Part shown: in pieces, positions 22,255 to 34,099 of the stretch
Position numbering within the stretch: position 1 is the stretch's first letter
Layout: each line of letters starts with the position of its first letter
NCBI GenBank assembly: GCA_029339505.1
Contig: JAQISU010000094.1
Span: forward strand, 2,944,001 to 3,008,000
DNA: 64,000 nt
Direction: 5' to 3'
Origin: Unio delphinus
Lineage: Eukaryota; Mollusca; Bivalvia; Unionida; Unionidae
Notes under the pieces: model-generated
Told to the model about the DNA's origin: nothing
What the model saw: only the letters and a program-made list of their open reading frames with translations
Database searches by the model: none
Translations under genes and position numbers: made by a program

Positions 22255-24640
22255 ATGCCCTTTTAAGTGATGTTAATGTTGGCCCATATCAAATAGAAAA
22301 TCTCCCTTTAAGTGATGTTAATGTTGGCCCATATCAAATAGAAAATCTTCCTTTAAGCGATGTTAATGTTGGCCCATATCAAATAGAGAATCTCCCTTTA
22401 AGGGATGTTAATGTTGGCTCATATTAAATAGAGAATCTCCCTTTAAGTGATGTTAATGTTGGCCAATATCAAATAGAAAATCTCCCTTTAAGCAATGTTA
22501 ATGTTGGCCCATATCAAATAGAAAATCACCCTTTAAGTGATGTTAATGTTGGCCCATATCAAATAGAAAATCTCCCTTTAAGCAATGTTAATGTTGGCCC
22601 ATATCAAATAGAAAATCACCCTTTAAGTGATGTTAATGTTGGCCCATATCAAATAGAAAATCTTCCTTTAAGCGATGTTAATGTTGGCCCATATCAAATA
22701 GAGAATCTCCCTTTAAGTGATGTTAATGTTGGCTCATATTAAATAGAGAATCTCCCTTTAAGTGATGTTAATGTTGGCCCATATCAAATAGAAAATCTCC
22801 CTTTAAGCAATGTTAATGTTGGCCCATATCAAATAGAAAATCACCCTTTAAGTGATGTTAATGTTGGCCCATATCAAATAGAAAATCTCCCTTTAAGCGA
22901 TGTTAATGTTGGCCCATATTAAATAGAGAATCTCCCTTTAAGTGATGTTAATGTTGGCCCATATCAAATAGAAAATCTCCCTTTAAGCGATGTTAATGTT
23001 GGCCCATATCAAATAGAAAATCACCCTTTGAGTGATGTTAATGTTGGCCCATATCAAATAGAAAATCTCCCTTTAAGCAATGTTAATGTTGGCCCATATC
23101 AAATAGAAAATCTCCCTTTAAGTGATGTTAATGTTGGCCCATATCAAATAGAAAATCTCCCTTTAAGCGATGTTAATGTTGGCCCATATCAAATAGAAAA
23201 TCTCCCTTTAAGCGATGTTAATGTTGGCCCATATCAAATAGAAAATCTCCCTTTAAGCGATGTTAATGTTGGCCCATATCAAATAGAAAATCTCCCTTTA
23301 AGTGATGTTAATGTTGGCCCATATCAAATAGAAAATCTCCCTTTAAGTGATGTTAATGTTGGTCCATATCAAATAGAAAATCTCCCTTTAAGCGATGTTA
23401 ATGTTGGCCCATATTAAATAGAGAATCTCCCTTTAAGTGATGTTAATGTTGGCCCATATCAAATAGAAAATCTCCCTTTAAGCGATGTTAATGTTGGCCC
23501 ATATCAAATAGAAAATCTCCCTTTAAGTGATGTTAATGTTGGCCCATATCAAATAGAAAATCTCCCTTTAAGCAATGTTAATGTTGGCCCATATTAAATA
23601 GAGAATCTCCCTTTAAGTGATGTTAATGTTGGCCCATATCAAATAGAAAATCTCCCTTTAAGCGATGTTAATGTTGGTCCATATCAAATAGAAAATCTCC
23701 CTTTAAGCGATGTTAATGTTGGCCCATATTAAATAGAGAATCTCCCTTTAAGTGATGTTAATGTTGGCCCGTATCAAATAGAAAATCTCCCTTTAAGCGA
23801 TGTTAATGTTGGTCCATATCAAATAGAAAATCTCCCTTTAAGCGATGTTAATGTTGGTCCATATCAAATAGAAAATCTCCCTTTAAGTAATGTTAATGTT
23901 GGTCCATATCAAATAGAAATTCTCCCTTTAAGCAATGTTAATGTTGGCCCATATCAAATAGAAAATCTCCCTTTAAGCAATGTTAATGTTGGCCCATATC
24001 AAATAGAAAATCACCCTTTAAGTGATGTTAATGTTGGCCCATATCAAATAGAAAATCTCCCTTTAAGCGATGTTAATGTTGGCCCATATTAAATAGAGAA
24101 TCACCCTTTAAGTGATGTTAATGTTAGCCCATATCAAATAGAAAATCTCCCTTTAAGTGATGTTAATGTTGGTCCATATCAAATAGAAAATCTCCCTTTA
24201 AGTGATGTTAATGTTGGCCCATATCAAATAGAAAATCTCCCTTTAAGTGATGTTAATGTTGGTCCATATCAAATAGAAAATCTCCCTTTAAGCGATGTTA
24301 ATGCTGGCCCATATTAAATAGAGAATCTCCCTTTAAGTGATGTTAATGTTGGCCCATATCAAATAGAAAATCTCCCTTTAAGTGATGTTAATGTTGGTCC
24401 ATATCAAATAGAAAATCTCCCTTTAAGCAATGTTAATGTTGGCCCATATCAAATAGAAAATCTCCCTTTAAGCGATGTTAATGTTGGCCCATATCAAATA
24501 GAAAATCACCCTTTAAGTGATGTTAATGTTGGCCCATATCAAATAGAAAATCTCCCTTTAAGCAATGTTAATGTTGGCCCATATCAAATAGAAAATATCC
24601 CTTTAAGCAATGTTAATGTTGGTCCATTTTAAATAGAAAG
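22255..24640. repeat. 45-bp minisatellite, about 53 copies
   Basis: The unit is aagtgatgttaatgttggcc, then catatcaaatagaaaatctc, then ccttt. Because 45 is a multiple of 3, frames stay open for many units (a 129-codon frame at 23028-23417) until a tatC to tatT change makes TAA; this is not a gene. Variant sites (agTgatg, agCgatg, agCAatg; tctcc, tcacc, ttcc) recur together and reveal higher-order structure. The array fills two thirds of its intron. Confidence 0.95.
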
Positions 24641-24993
24641 TTGTATATGTACCCAATACCTCCTTAAAAGTAATGAACAAAGGAACATTTTATGTTTGGT
24701 CCATGTCCGAGCTTACATGGTGACTTTAGTTATTTTTTAAAAACAACCTTTATCATGGAACAACTTCATGGTTGTGCCTGCAATAACATGTATGTAAACG
24801 TTAATAGATTAATAGTTTTCAATCATTTAGGATTTACAAGTTTCTTCCATTTAAGTTTTATTTGCACAATACAAAAGGATATGTGAAAGAAAAAATGTTG
24901 CAACAGTCTGAAAAGAGACAAGCTAGGAGCAAGGAATACTGTGCTGTGAAGTATTTAACTGTATGTTATAACCAGTAATCTTTATTTCCCCAG

Positions 24994-25069
24994 ACATTTG
25001 GAATAGCATTCAGCATCAGCAATGCCATTCTAGGACTGACATTCCTTGCATGGGGAAACAGTTTAGGAG
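24994..25069 (+). CDS. SLC8B1: NCLX-like exchanger, exon 4 of 7 seen (alpha-2 repeat)
   Basis: A 76-nt exon between tttccccag and gtaagtat, phase 0 in and phase 1 out. It encodes TFGIAFSISNAILGLTFLAW followed by GNSLG. This is the core of the second alpha repeat of cation/Ca2+ exchangers: GLTxLAWGNSxGD is the NCLX signature, and the Asn, Ser and Asp (the Asp is completed by the next exon) line the ion path. This motif is the strongest single argument for the gene assignment. Confidence 0.9.
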
Positions 25070-26265
25070 GTAAGTATAGCACATGGAATTGGTCTTGAAT
25101 GTGATTATCCCAGCCATGTTTGTGGAAGGGCTTCCATTGTCACTCTGGAATGTGTTAAATTTGTGTGTATGTGAATGAAGTTATCTCAAAGTTAGTAAAA
25201 TTTAAAGTTTCATGTAAAGATGAAATTATTCAGTTTTGGTGCTTGCTAATTGAGCATTTTTTCAGTATGCAGTGGATCATAATATACCAAAATCATTACA
25301 ACCCAGGCCATGTTGCTCACCCTGGTGTTTCTTTGGGCAAGACACCTTACTTATTCCGTTTGCCTGGACTTAACCTTACATGATTTTGTTGATGTGCCAT
25401 TAAACACCAATCATTCAATTAGTCATAGTATTACTAGTTCAATGTACAGTGTGAGTCAGTTTTGGTCGCCTGGAGTTCATTACTGAACTAGTAGAAACCA
25501 ACAGCTAATAAACCAGCATTCTGGGAGACAAAAGTTGCATTCTGGAAGACAAAGTTGCATCCCCATAGAAACCCAGTACCTGACAACTAGTCTAGTGGTT
25601 CCACACTTAGACACTGTTTAGGTTAGCCAGAAAGGTCAACCATGTTATATGTAGGTAGCCTTGTGTTCAAAAGCCAATTGTTATGAATTAGGACAAAAGG
25701 TACAAAATATTTTTTAATTAGTTATATAATAAAATCTAACAAATTACATAGAAAAACCATGAACATTTATTCCATTTATGCCATAGAGTTCTATGAAATA
25801 TTAGCAGCATTATAAGGCTATGGACAACTGTCATATTGGAAAACCAGAAGCATTTTTAACACAAATATTTACCAGTTATACAGGATTTGTGTAAAAATTA
25901 CAAATGGTTTACCACATTGATAAAAAAACAATTAAAAGATCAAGGAAAAAAATGAAGGCATATTTTATTTCAACTGTGAAGCATGGGTATGATATATGGA
26001 TCACTATTTTCCTGCAGTGTTGTTGTTGCTGTTGTAAGTTTTCGCTTTAGGTTCTTTAGCTGTGTTGCTATGACACCATTGTATGTACAGTTGTGAAACA
26101 TCATTGTTGTATTGGACTACTGTTACTCAGTTCTGTCTGGTTCGTCTCAATATCTACTCGAGAAACTTCATAAAGTTAAAACACAGATGCTCGAATCATT
26201 CTTTGATCCAAAATCAAACACTAAATTTGTTCTCTGTGCTATGTTTCACTGACAGTCTCCAGTCC
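25070..26265. other. Intron; possible SINE-like segment near 25300-25420
   Basis: At 25305-25420 the text ggtgtttctttgggcaagac and the end gtgccattaaacaccaatc resemble the 3' part of a molluscan-type SINE. No head is visible. The remainder is unique AT-rich intron. Confidence 0.35.
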
Positions 26266-26269
26266 AACA

Positions 26270-26589
26270 TATCTATTTGGCCTCACCCACACATCAGCAA
26301 GATACTTAAGCTCCTCTTTTTACAATCTTGTATACCAGGGCACAGCAACGTGGAATGAATTACAAAATTGAAATTAGACATGAAGACACAGTGATCTCTT
26401 TCAAGAGTGCTCTTAAAACACACTTATTTTGACTGCAAGAACAAACTTAAATGCCTAATAATGTTTCCTACCTTAAATATTTTCAGCATTTTTTGTTTTC
26501 TAATTTTATGGTGTTTGTTTTTGTATTCATATCATTATATATGTTGTAAAGTGCTTAGAGCTTCTAAAGATTAGGTGCTATACAAAGTC

Positions 26590-26644
<55 letters not shown>

Positions 26645-26645
26645 G
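26270..26645 (+). mobile_element. 3' end of a non-LTR retrotransposon (CR1/L2-like LINE)
   Basis: One frame reads ISFKSALKTHLF near 26395-26430, the typical last residues of CR1/L2-type reverse transcriptase proteins, preceded by a TATWNELQN segment in another frame. The 3' UTR ends aggtgctatacaaagtcctc followed by an (ATT)n tract (26598-26645), the usual microsatellite tail of such elements. Strongly 5' truncated and frameshifted. Confidence 0.65.
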
Positions 26646-27544
26646 TTGTAGTAGTAGTAGTATTGTTATTATTATTATCTTGGAGGGTACTACTCACTGT
26701 AGACAAATGTAAGTAATGATGACTTTCTCTTATGCTTGAGGATAACATTGACTTTTATCTATGCAGATTGTTAATCATACTCAGTAGAACAAACAACATA
26801 GACCCTGATCTGCCAGTGCATTTATGAGTACACTTACTTATTAATTAATCAAACATAGAAAAAGAAATAAATTGAACAAAAATGGAATAAATTGCAACCA
26901 GTACTGGATCAATAGTGAAAAAAGCTGTGTGTAGATGGGTGTGCTTTTTGTAATGCATGAAGTATATGTGAATGTAAATGACTAGATATGTCAGAGTTTG
27001 GAAAAATTTTACAGGGTACCCGTCAGTCCAACTGTTTTGTTACCCAATCAAATGGAAATTGTATTAAATGTGAACCTGGCCTGCTTTGTAGTAGGTTTAC
27101 ACATGCCAACCCCCAATAGAGGTATAAGCATAATTTATTACTACTATAAGTGTAAAAGTGTAATCTGAGCATAAAAAGTGCAGTCTATATATTACATACA
27201 TGTACCCTGAATACATGAAAACCATATTTATTTTATTTATTGTCCATTTATTTTTGCTACTTACCTGGATCTGCAGTTACATTTTTTTCTCTCACAAATT
27301 GGGTAAATTCATGTGGATTAGTAGTTAGTACAAGAGTATAGACACACAAAAAATTGATCAATTATTTATGCATAACACTCACTTTAACTTGTCTACATGT
27401 CTACAGTAACTTTCGCGATTAGTGTACATATGGTGGTTTGTCCCTTAATGACAGTCCGGTGCAACATGTTTTAAAGTTTAAAAAAAATCCCTCTCCTCTA
27501 ACATCTTGCAGTCATATAAAATCCAACAGTCACACTACCCTATT

Positions 27545-27783
27545 TGGGGGCCCCTAGTGGTCTAATGTGCTTTCCATTACGGATCACTGCCACCTCATCT
27601 CTGTCTGCATGGGTTCGAATCTCGGATACCTGTCAATTTGGGTATGTGAGAAAGCTTGCTGGTAGCTTTTCGTGTGTCAGTGGTTCTTTCTGGGGTTTTC
27701 TGGGTTCTTCCTCCACTATTAATACTGGCCGCCATGAATAGCATATCTTGTTCTGAAAAATGGCATTAAGCCCGATAACAACA
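27545..27783 (+). mobile_element. tRNA-derived SINE, family A, copy 3
   Basis: Plus-strand copy: ggggcccctagtggtctaat, then gggttcgaatctcgg, then ggttctttctggggttttct, ending aaaatggcattaagcccgat and an ACAACA tail. Opposite in orientation to the other four copies. Confidence 0.75.
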
Positions 27784-28611
27784 ATGATCTTTTTTACACA
27801 CATGGTCAATTTTGTATAGATTTGTTTCTAGTGTTATTAAATAATGAATAATTCCTTTATATTTAAGTATTTCAGTGAAAAATGTCATTCTGTTTAGTTG
27901 TCCATTTCGTTCATAGTTTCCTAACATGATATAAGAAGTGCATGTTTAGGTAACCAAGTTTTTGTTTTGCCTTTGCGGTAACAAGATATCTGTCTTCGGA
28001 TTCCTGCTAATAAAATAGAGTTCAGTAAACAAATCTGTGAACAGCACCCCTGACTTGAACAGCTAATTCTCACTCCAGGGTCACAGACATGAGGCAAGAT
28101 TGGCATTACTTAAACTGGATATTTATATTGTGCTTTCTTGTATTCGAGTTGTAGCACATATGTAAATCGCTGTTAATGAGTGGCATTGACCCGGTTAATG
28201 TTATAAGGATCTCGTTTAAGTCATGAGAAAAATAGTGCACAAACCATGGACAGTCACAAAGTTAAAATGGTCTAGTTTGAAATGTCAACATTAATTCGTA
28301 AATAGGTTGTGCAAGAAAGGAGAGAAGTGTCTCCCCTTGCATTTTTATATAGTACATATGACAAGTAAATTTAAGCAGCCATACGAGCCCCTGTGATGAT
28401 GAATGAATGCTCACATGACATATTGCAATCATTATTTTGTGTCTCTATCTGAACTTGGAATACTTTCTTTTTACGGGCATTGGTTGTTCATTTTATTACC
28501 TGGGCTGTTATTAATGTTGGCATCTTTATTAAGTGACTGGTGTGTTTGTTATGTGTGCATGAAGTATGTATGACTGCAAGTGACTGGTGTGTCTTGTATG
28601 TGTGCAGGAAG

Positions 28612-28873
28612 TTGTTGTTGTAGTTGTTCTTCTTGTAGTAGAATTTAACACCATTTTTCAGCACAAGATAGACTATACATGGTGACCAGTATTAATGGTG
28701 GAGGAAGAACCCGGGAATACCCAGGAAAGAACAACCAACCCATGAGAAGCTACTGGCAAGCTTTCTCACATGCCCACATTTGCCGAATCTGAGACTCAAA
28801 CCCATGCAGACAGAGGTGAGATGCCAGTGATCCATAACAGAGTGCTTTAGACCACTCGGCCACTTGGGGCCCC
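28612..28873 (-). mobile_element. tRNA-derived SINE, family A, copy 4
   Basis: Minus-strand copy with head at 28873 (ggggccccaagtggccgagt) and tail at 28612-28650 (an oligo GTT tract). In the same intron as copy 3 and inverted relative to it, so the two could pair in the transcript. Confidence 0.75.
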
Positions 28874-28879
28874 TGAATG

Positions 28880-29854
28880 TGCAGTAAGTGCTTCTTGGTT
28901 TAAGCAACTGGAGTGTGTGCATAAATTATGTTTTAGTGAAATTGTTCATAAATTAGGTTTGAGAGTAAGTATCTTTGAATGATGAGACATTTTGTTATGT
29001 CATGGGGATTAAACTTAAGTAAAAGAACAAGGTACAAAACCCAAGAAGCATTCAATTTGCAAAAGATATATTTATTTAAATAAAATAATGAAACGAAGTG
29101 AAAGAATTAAAAATAACTTACAGTGTATGAATTCCTAGTGTGTAATCCTGATAATGTTCTCGCTAATCTGGGAACTGTTCTGAGGTAATAGAATGTAAAC
29201 TTTACTGCACTATGATAGTACTAACCATTGAATTACAAAATACAAAAATATTACTTCATAATCTCAAATAACTAAAATAAAAATTATATAATTCAAAAGA
29301 TGATACATAATTCTGTAACAATATGTGTCAGTTTTTAGGTGCAACAGTGATGAACATTGGTAACAGTGATGGTAGTGGCAGTGGTGGCAGTAGTAGCAAC
29401 AGTATAGTTTATTAAAATCTTGTGTTGAAGTTTTTCCATGTCGGATGTGGTGGGAGGATATATCAACAATCAGACACAAGTGACACACCATGGTTTTCTT
29501 GCTTATATTTTTTCCTTCACAACACATAGGTTACAAGTTACTTTCCTTGGAATCAATTTTTTTTTTCTTGGATATTTTATAAGAGAATGATTCTCAGTAG
29601 ATAGTGGAAATTTAGTTCAAGGGTAGTAACAGTTATAAACAGTTATATTTTAATATAGTAAAATAGTCAGGAATTGTAGGAGAATGTTCCCAATGTCATA
29701 GACTGGTTTCCTATCAGATTCCAGTGACTCAGAGCATTATTTTCATGTACACTTTAAAGAAACCTACTCCTTTATGTTTTTGGAAGAGACTCTACACACT
29801 GAGTGATGTTATTGTGATGGACACATTGTAAAATATGTTTACATATTTTTCCAG
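28880..29854. other. Intron without recognised features
   Basis: AT-rich intron. An 87-codon minus-strand frame (29264-29527) is Cys/His/Tyr-rich only because of a CAC/TGG-type trinucleotide tract. Confidence 0.5.
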
Positions 29855-29935
29855 ATTTTATAGCAGACATTACCATGGCACGGCAGGGTTACCCAAGGAT
29901 GGGGATCTCAGCTTGTTTTGGTGGACCCCTCTTCA
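29855..29935 (+). CDS. SLC8B1: NCLX-like exchanger, exon 5 of 7 seen
   Basis: An 81-nt exon between tttttccag and gtatcctt, entering with phase 1 and leaving with phase 1. It completes the GNSLGD aspartate of exon 4 and encodes DFIADITMARQGYPRMGISA followed by CFGGPLF. The ARQGYPRM and FGG segments are diagnostic for NCLX/SLC24-related proteins and follow the alpha-2 core. The final codon is split with the next exon to give Asn, matching the family's FGGxxFN. Confidence 0.9.
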
Positions 29936-31150
29936 GTATCCTTTCTCTTTTGTGACATACGATATTTGTATATCAAAGAAGATTTTCTTTCAACTCTTCT
30001 CAGCTGCTTCATGCCCTCTCCTAAACTCCCACACTCACCTCTACCTTAAGCAATTGCTTCAAACGCTCTTCAGTTCATACATTTTTTCCACCCCCCACAA
30101 ATGCCCAGCCTGCATGCGCATTGTATAATTCTGTATTAGAAAACCTGAGTTTTACAATGGTACAAGTCTGTTCTATCCTTACAGTTCACTGTTTTAAATG
30201 CATAATATTTAAATCATCTTACTGTGGCTCATAATATTCACTGAAAGGTGACAAACCTTCTTGATGTTTACTTGTGAAATCTTTGGAGTACATGTATTTA
30301 ACTTTATGAAAACGGGATATTTTTTCAAAGTTACTAAACTTTCTACCATGTACGCTATATTGCAAAATGTACCATGCATCACAAAATGTACCATGTCACT
30401 AATTGTCAATAAAATATAAGTCTCATGGCTATTTAAAAAATTCTCAAATTTACGCAGTTGAAAAATCATATAGACTAATTATTATATTTACAATCAACTG
30501 TTATATTGGAGAGTCATTGACAAAGTCAAATGCTACTAAACAATTCTTTAATTTTCATGATTCTTGACAAAGTAACCTTGTTGAATAAATTTGGCTTTGT
30601 CTGAAATTCTGAATTCATTTTTCATTGGATATGGTGTTGTTTGAGTGCAAAAAGTCTTTTATGTTGTTTCAAAAAGGCATACATTAATTACAGCTGGTCT
30701 TCTTAATAGATTCAGAATATTTTAATAATTACATTAGAAGTGATGGACCCAGTTTTCCAGTGCAAATATCCAAAACGTTTCATACTTTTGACTCCACCCT
30801 CAGGAATGTAAAGTTATAAGCATTTATACATCCTCATGAAACATCTTACCAAGTACAACCAGTTCTCTTACAATTGCTGTTTACATAATTCAAATTAAAA
30901 GGAGAACCATCTGACATAAGGGTGCACAGATGTTTAGACACAAACATGTGGACAGACAGATTATGGTCATGGATACACAGATGTTTTTACACACAGACAG
31001 ACATAATTAATCCCATTATATCTGCAAAAGGCCAAGATATTTGCAAGTCCAATAACATACCCTGGATTTATAATTTTATAGTTCTAATAAGCACCAGGCA
31101 ACCAGCTTCAAAAACATCTGCTTGTAATATGAAAGCTGTCTCTTTCTCAC
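29936..31150. other. Intron without recognised features
   Basis: Sequence open after the donor (to 30128) is intronic. The 86-codon frames on both strands (30209-30469, 30922-31182) have no recognisable domains. Confidence 0.5.
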
Positions 31151-31151
31151 T

Positions 31152-33332
31152 CAGGGTTTGTATAGTCTTTGAAGGTCTTTGAGAGATTGGGAAAAATGAG
31201 GTAGCATTTTCAAGGCCTTGAAAGTTTGGGAAAATCGAGCATATTATCCTAAGGTCTTTAAAAGTCATTGAAAATTGAAATTAACCCCAAATTTTTTAAT
31301 TTCTTTCCAGAATCACAAATAAAATTATTGGCGGTTGTTAGATTCGGATGTAACCTAGTTATTCTGGTTTCTTTCATTTGATGATCCGTTCAGTCTCATT
31401 GCTGCTGCAATAACAAAAGAGGCTTTGTTTGGCCATCCAAAGTTGGCCTCTGCCGCAACTTCAATAACACATGCACTCTTCATCAAAGCAAGACGGCTAC
31501 AAACTTCATCAAAAGAAGTCACATATAAAATTGCCTAAGGTTATTAGCTTCGGATGTAGCTGGTTTTCCTGGCTTGTTTCTTTTGATGAATCGTTCAATT
31601 TGATTGGACGAGTCCATCAGCTTTGGCCAATCAAAATGTTCATTACACTAATTCACTCTACGTAGAAAGTGCGCGAAAGTAACACGCTGAAGAATTCAAA
31701 ATTTGTTCAGTCGATTTATATCTTCAGTGTTTAAAAATGTGAGTTCTTTGCTCTTTCAACGATATCTGGCTTGAACAAGAGAAATACAAGGAATGGCTGC
31801 AAAATGATAAATTATGTTAATGAAAGGGGTTTTGTACATTGTGTTAAAAGACTATCAACTTGGCTTCAACGGGTGGAGGAGCCTTTATACAAGTCATGTC
31901 AAAGGTAAGTTTCAAATTAGTAACTACATACTGTTCATTTAGTGGAACAAAGATGCAGAAGTATTAGCTATTTGTAGTTTTGGGCAAAATAATGATAACT
32001 CAATACTCTTCGGATAAAAAAAATCATGTCCAAGGCAAATTCTGTGACCGCATTATTGAGCATCAGGTTTGATAAGAAAGAGAATTTCCTTGATGCAGGT
32101 AAAGTTAATGTTGGCTTTTCAGCTTCACAAACATTGTTAAAGGCAGGAGCTTCAGACAGAGATAGATTTGCTTCAGAACTGAGTGCAGAGGCTTTATGAT
32201 TGCAATGGTAAAGAAGCTGTTTGAGAAATCACCTCTGAAATATCCCTTGGTTAAAAACATGTCCTGGGCTTATCCTAGACTTATGCAATCAGAGTCAGAT
32301 ATGGAAAAGGGAGAAAGAATTATGTGTGAGGCAGGAAGAGAAGTAGAGTCCCAATGGGAATTAATATTGACTCAGTACGGAAAATTAGTGGATGAAGTTA
32401 TCCAATCGGACAATCATCCCTTGAAATGCTTAAATAGAACAGATGACAGCCTTGATGAAGTGTTTTATTCTGTCATTTCCAAAAGAAAGGAATATGTTGA
32501 ACTTTGGAATGTTCTCCAGAAAATGTTGTTGTCACATGGGCAGGCAACAGTGGATAGAGGATTTTCTGTCAACAAACAGGTATCTATTGAGAACCTCAGC
32601 AGAGAAAGCCTCAGAGCTCAAAGGCTAATCATTGACACAATGAGAAAAGCAGGTGGACCTTTGCAAATCATCATTAGCAATGAAATGATGACATGCCTCC
32701 TCTGCAAGACATAAGTACAATGCCTATCTTGATATGAAGAAAGCAGAGGAGAAGGATGAGAAGAAAAACCTAAAAGGAAAGAAACAGGAGTTAGCTTTGG
32801 ATGAAGTGGACGAACTTAAAGCCAAAAGCTGTGTCTTGAAGCTGACATTGCCAGTCTACATGCTTCCTCTGTACAGAAAGCAAAAAAGGCAGAGTTAAAA
32901 GGACTCATTGTGCTTGTCACAGAGTCAAATGCTCTTAGGAGAAGAGCAGAGGAAAAGATGACAGTGGTGGCGTCTCTTTCAAAAATGATTGAAGGGGAAA
33001 AAAAGCAAATATAATAATGCATTTAAGGCAGTGCTGATGTCTGTTAAGAGAACAATTTATTTTGTATTAAATCTGACACATATGTTACATATTTCTGAAA
33101 AAAATAGAAATGTTAACCTATCTTCCATATTATTATAATGCAATTTTAGGAAATTAAGTATAGTTTGACTTTAATCAGTAAACAATATTGTAGTATTTCG
33201 AATTCATTATTTTCTCATATAACCTGTATACACAATGTTAGGAAAAATAGGTCTTGGAAATCTCTGTTTGTGGTCTTTGAAAGTTTGGGAAAAGTCTTTG
33301 CATTTGTCATTCATAGTTCAGTATGAACCCTG
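31152..33332 (+). mobile_element. hAT-like DNA transposon remnant with CAGGGTT ends
   Basis: About 2.2 kb. The left end (cagggtttgtatagtctttg) and right end (gtatgaaccctg) are short inverted copies. 'Gtctttgaaagt/ttgggaaaa' subterminal motifs recur near both ends (31165-31230, 33245-33300). It contains a transposase-like fragment with a hAT dimerisation-type segment (32196-32714). No matching 8-bp target duplication is visible (left ttctcact, right tcaatata). The element ends about 130 bp before the exon at 33462. Confidence 0.6.
32196..33010 (+). pseudogene. hAT-like transposase C-terminal remnant
   Basis: A 172-codon frame contains SHGQATVDRGFSVNKQ and NLSRESLRAQRLIIDTM, close to the 'A.vERgFSvnk' dimerisation region of hAT/ZBED-type transposases. 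After a stop near 32714 other frames continue with lysine/glutamate-rich coiled-coil text to about 33010. No catalytic DDE residues can be placed. The superfamily is inferred from this single block. Confidence 0.55.
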
Positions 33333-33461
33333 TCAATATAACATTTAATACTTGTTTCATTGTCACTTTGGTTATATTTTTTAATTTGACTAGGCTGCTT
33401 CAAAAATGATCATGAGGCAACCGATATTGTGTGAAATTATTTGTCCTTGACTTTAGTTCAG

Positions 33462-33523
33462 ATCTGCTGCTTGGAGTTGGCATTCCCTTCACCATAGGAA
33501 CTTTCAAGAATGGAGACTATCAG
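33462..33523 (+). CDS. SLC8B1: NCLX-like exchanger, exon 6 of 7 seen
   Basis: A 62-nt exon between ttagttcag and gtgagagt. The first two bases complete the split Asn codon, and it encodes LLLGVGIPFTIGTFKNGDYQ, ending in phase 0. NCLX proteins have FNxLVGVG-like text here, closing the alpha-2 repeat and starting a short loop. An alternative AG five bases upstream would break the frame, so the acceptor at 33461 is chosen. The following intron is 20.8 kb because of the Polinton insertion and a minisatellite. Confidence 0.85.
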
Positions 33524-33757
33524 GTGAGAGTAACAAGTCCTTTCATGTGATTTTGCTTTTAATATTGCAGCGAAGGATTTAATGACATCGACACATTTCT
33601 GCTGTTGGTTAAATCAGATTATACCCTATTTTCCTAATTTTCTTTTTGAGCTAAAATATTGTGCAACACAGTTGAATGGGTATGCTCTACTTCTAGTTTT
33701 GTTAAAAAGATTACTTCACCAACTTATAATTAACTTAAAGAGTAAAATAACAAGAGA

Positions 33758-34042
33758 AGCAGCAGAGGGGGTGAATCAGACATGGTTTCAAACAAAATTA
33801 AGGCTTCTATGGCTGAGTTCCCTTAGAGAGGGTGGGTATATATCAGTCATAAAGACGTATTATGTCCTATGGAGAGTGATCGGGACATAAAAAATCGAGA
33901 GAAAAAAATTTAAAAAAAAAAAAATAAGTCTTCATTTGCCAAATGGGGACTTAGTGATTTTGTCCTTGCAAGGGTCTCCATTGGGTTAAAAAAACTCACC
34001 CGTTGATTATCAAGTCCGATACGATATCGTGTTCGAGGGTCT
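33758..34042 (+). repeat. Polinton left terminal inverted repeat
   Basis: About 285 bp, inverted copy of 50647-50936 with a handful of mismatches and differing A-run lengths. Its inner end holds tatcaagtccgatacgatat, then cgtgttcgagggtct. A second copy of that 35-bp block follows at about 34064-34098, outside the part shared with the right repeat. Confidence 0.92.
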
Positions 34043-34063
34043 TAGGATTTCAACTGAATATTT

Positions 34064-34098
34064 TATCAAGTCCGATACGATATCGTGTTCGAGGGTCT
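34064..34098 (+). repeat. Extra copy of the inner 35-bp block of the left terminal repeat
   Basis: tatcaagtccgatacgatat, then cgtgttcgagggtct, repeats 34008-34042 almost exactly. It contains the self-complementary cgatacgatatcg core. Only one copy is present at the right end. Confidence 0.8.
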
Positions 34099-34099
34099 G

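Noticed and set aside
22255..24640. Open frames up to 129 codons with a 15-residue protein repeat
   Set aside because: The unit length is a multiple of three, so any frame free of stops stays open. Single-base unit variants close it, and the array lies inside an intron.
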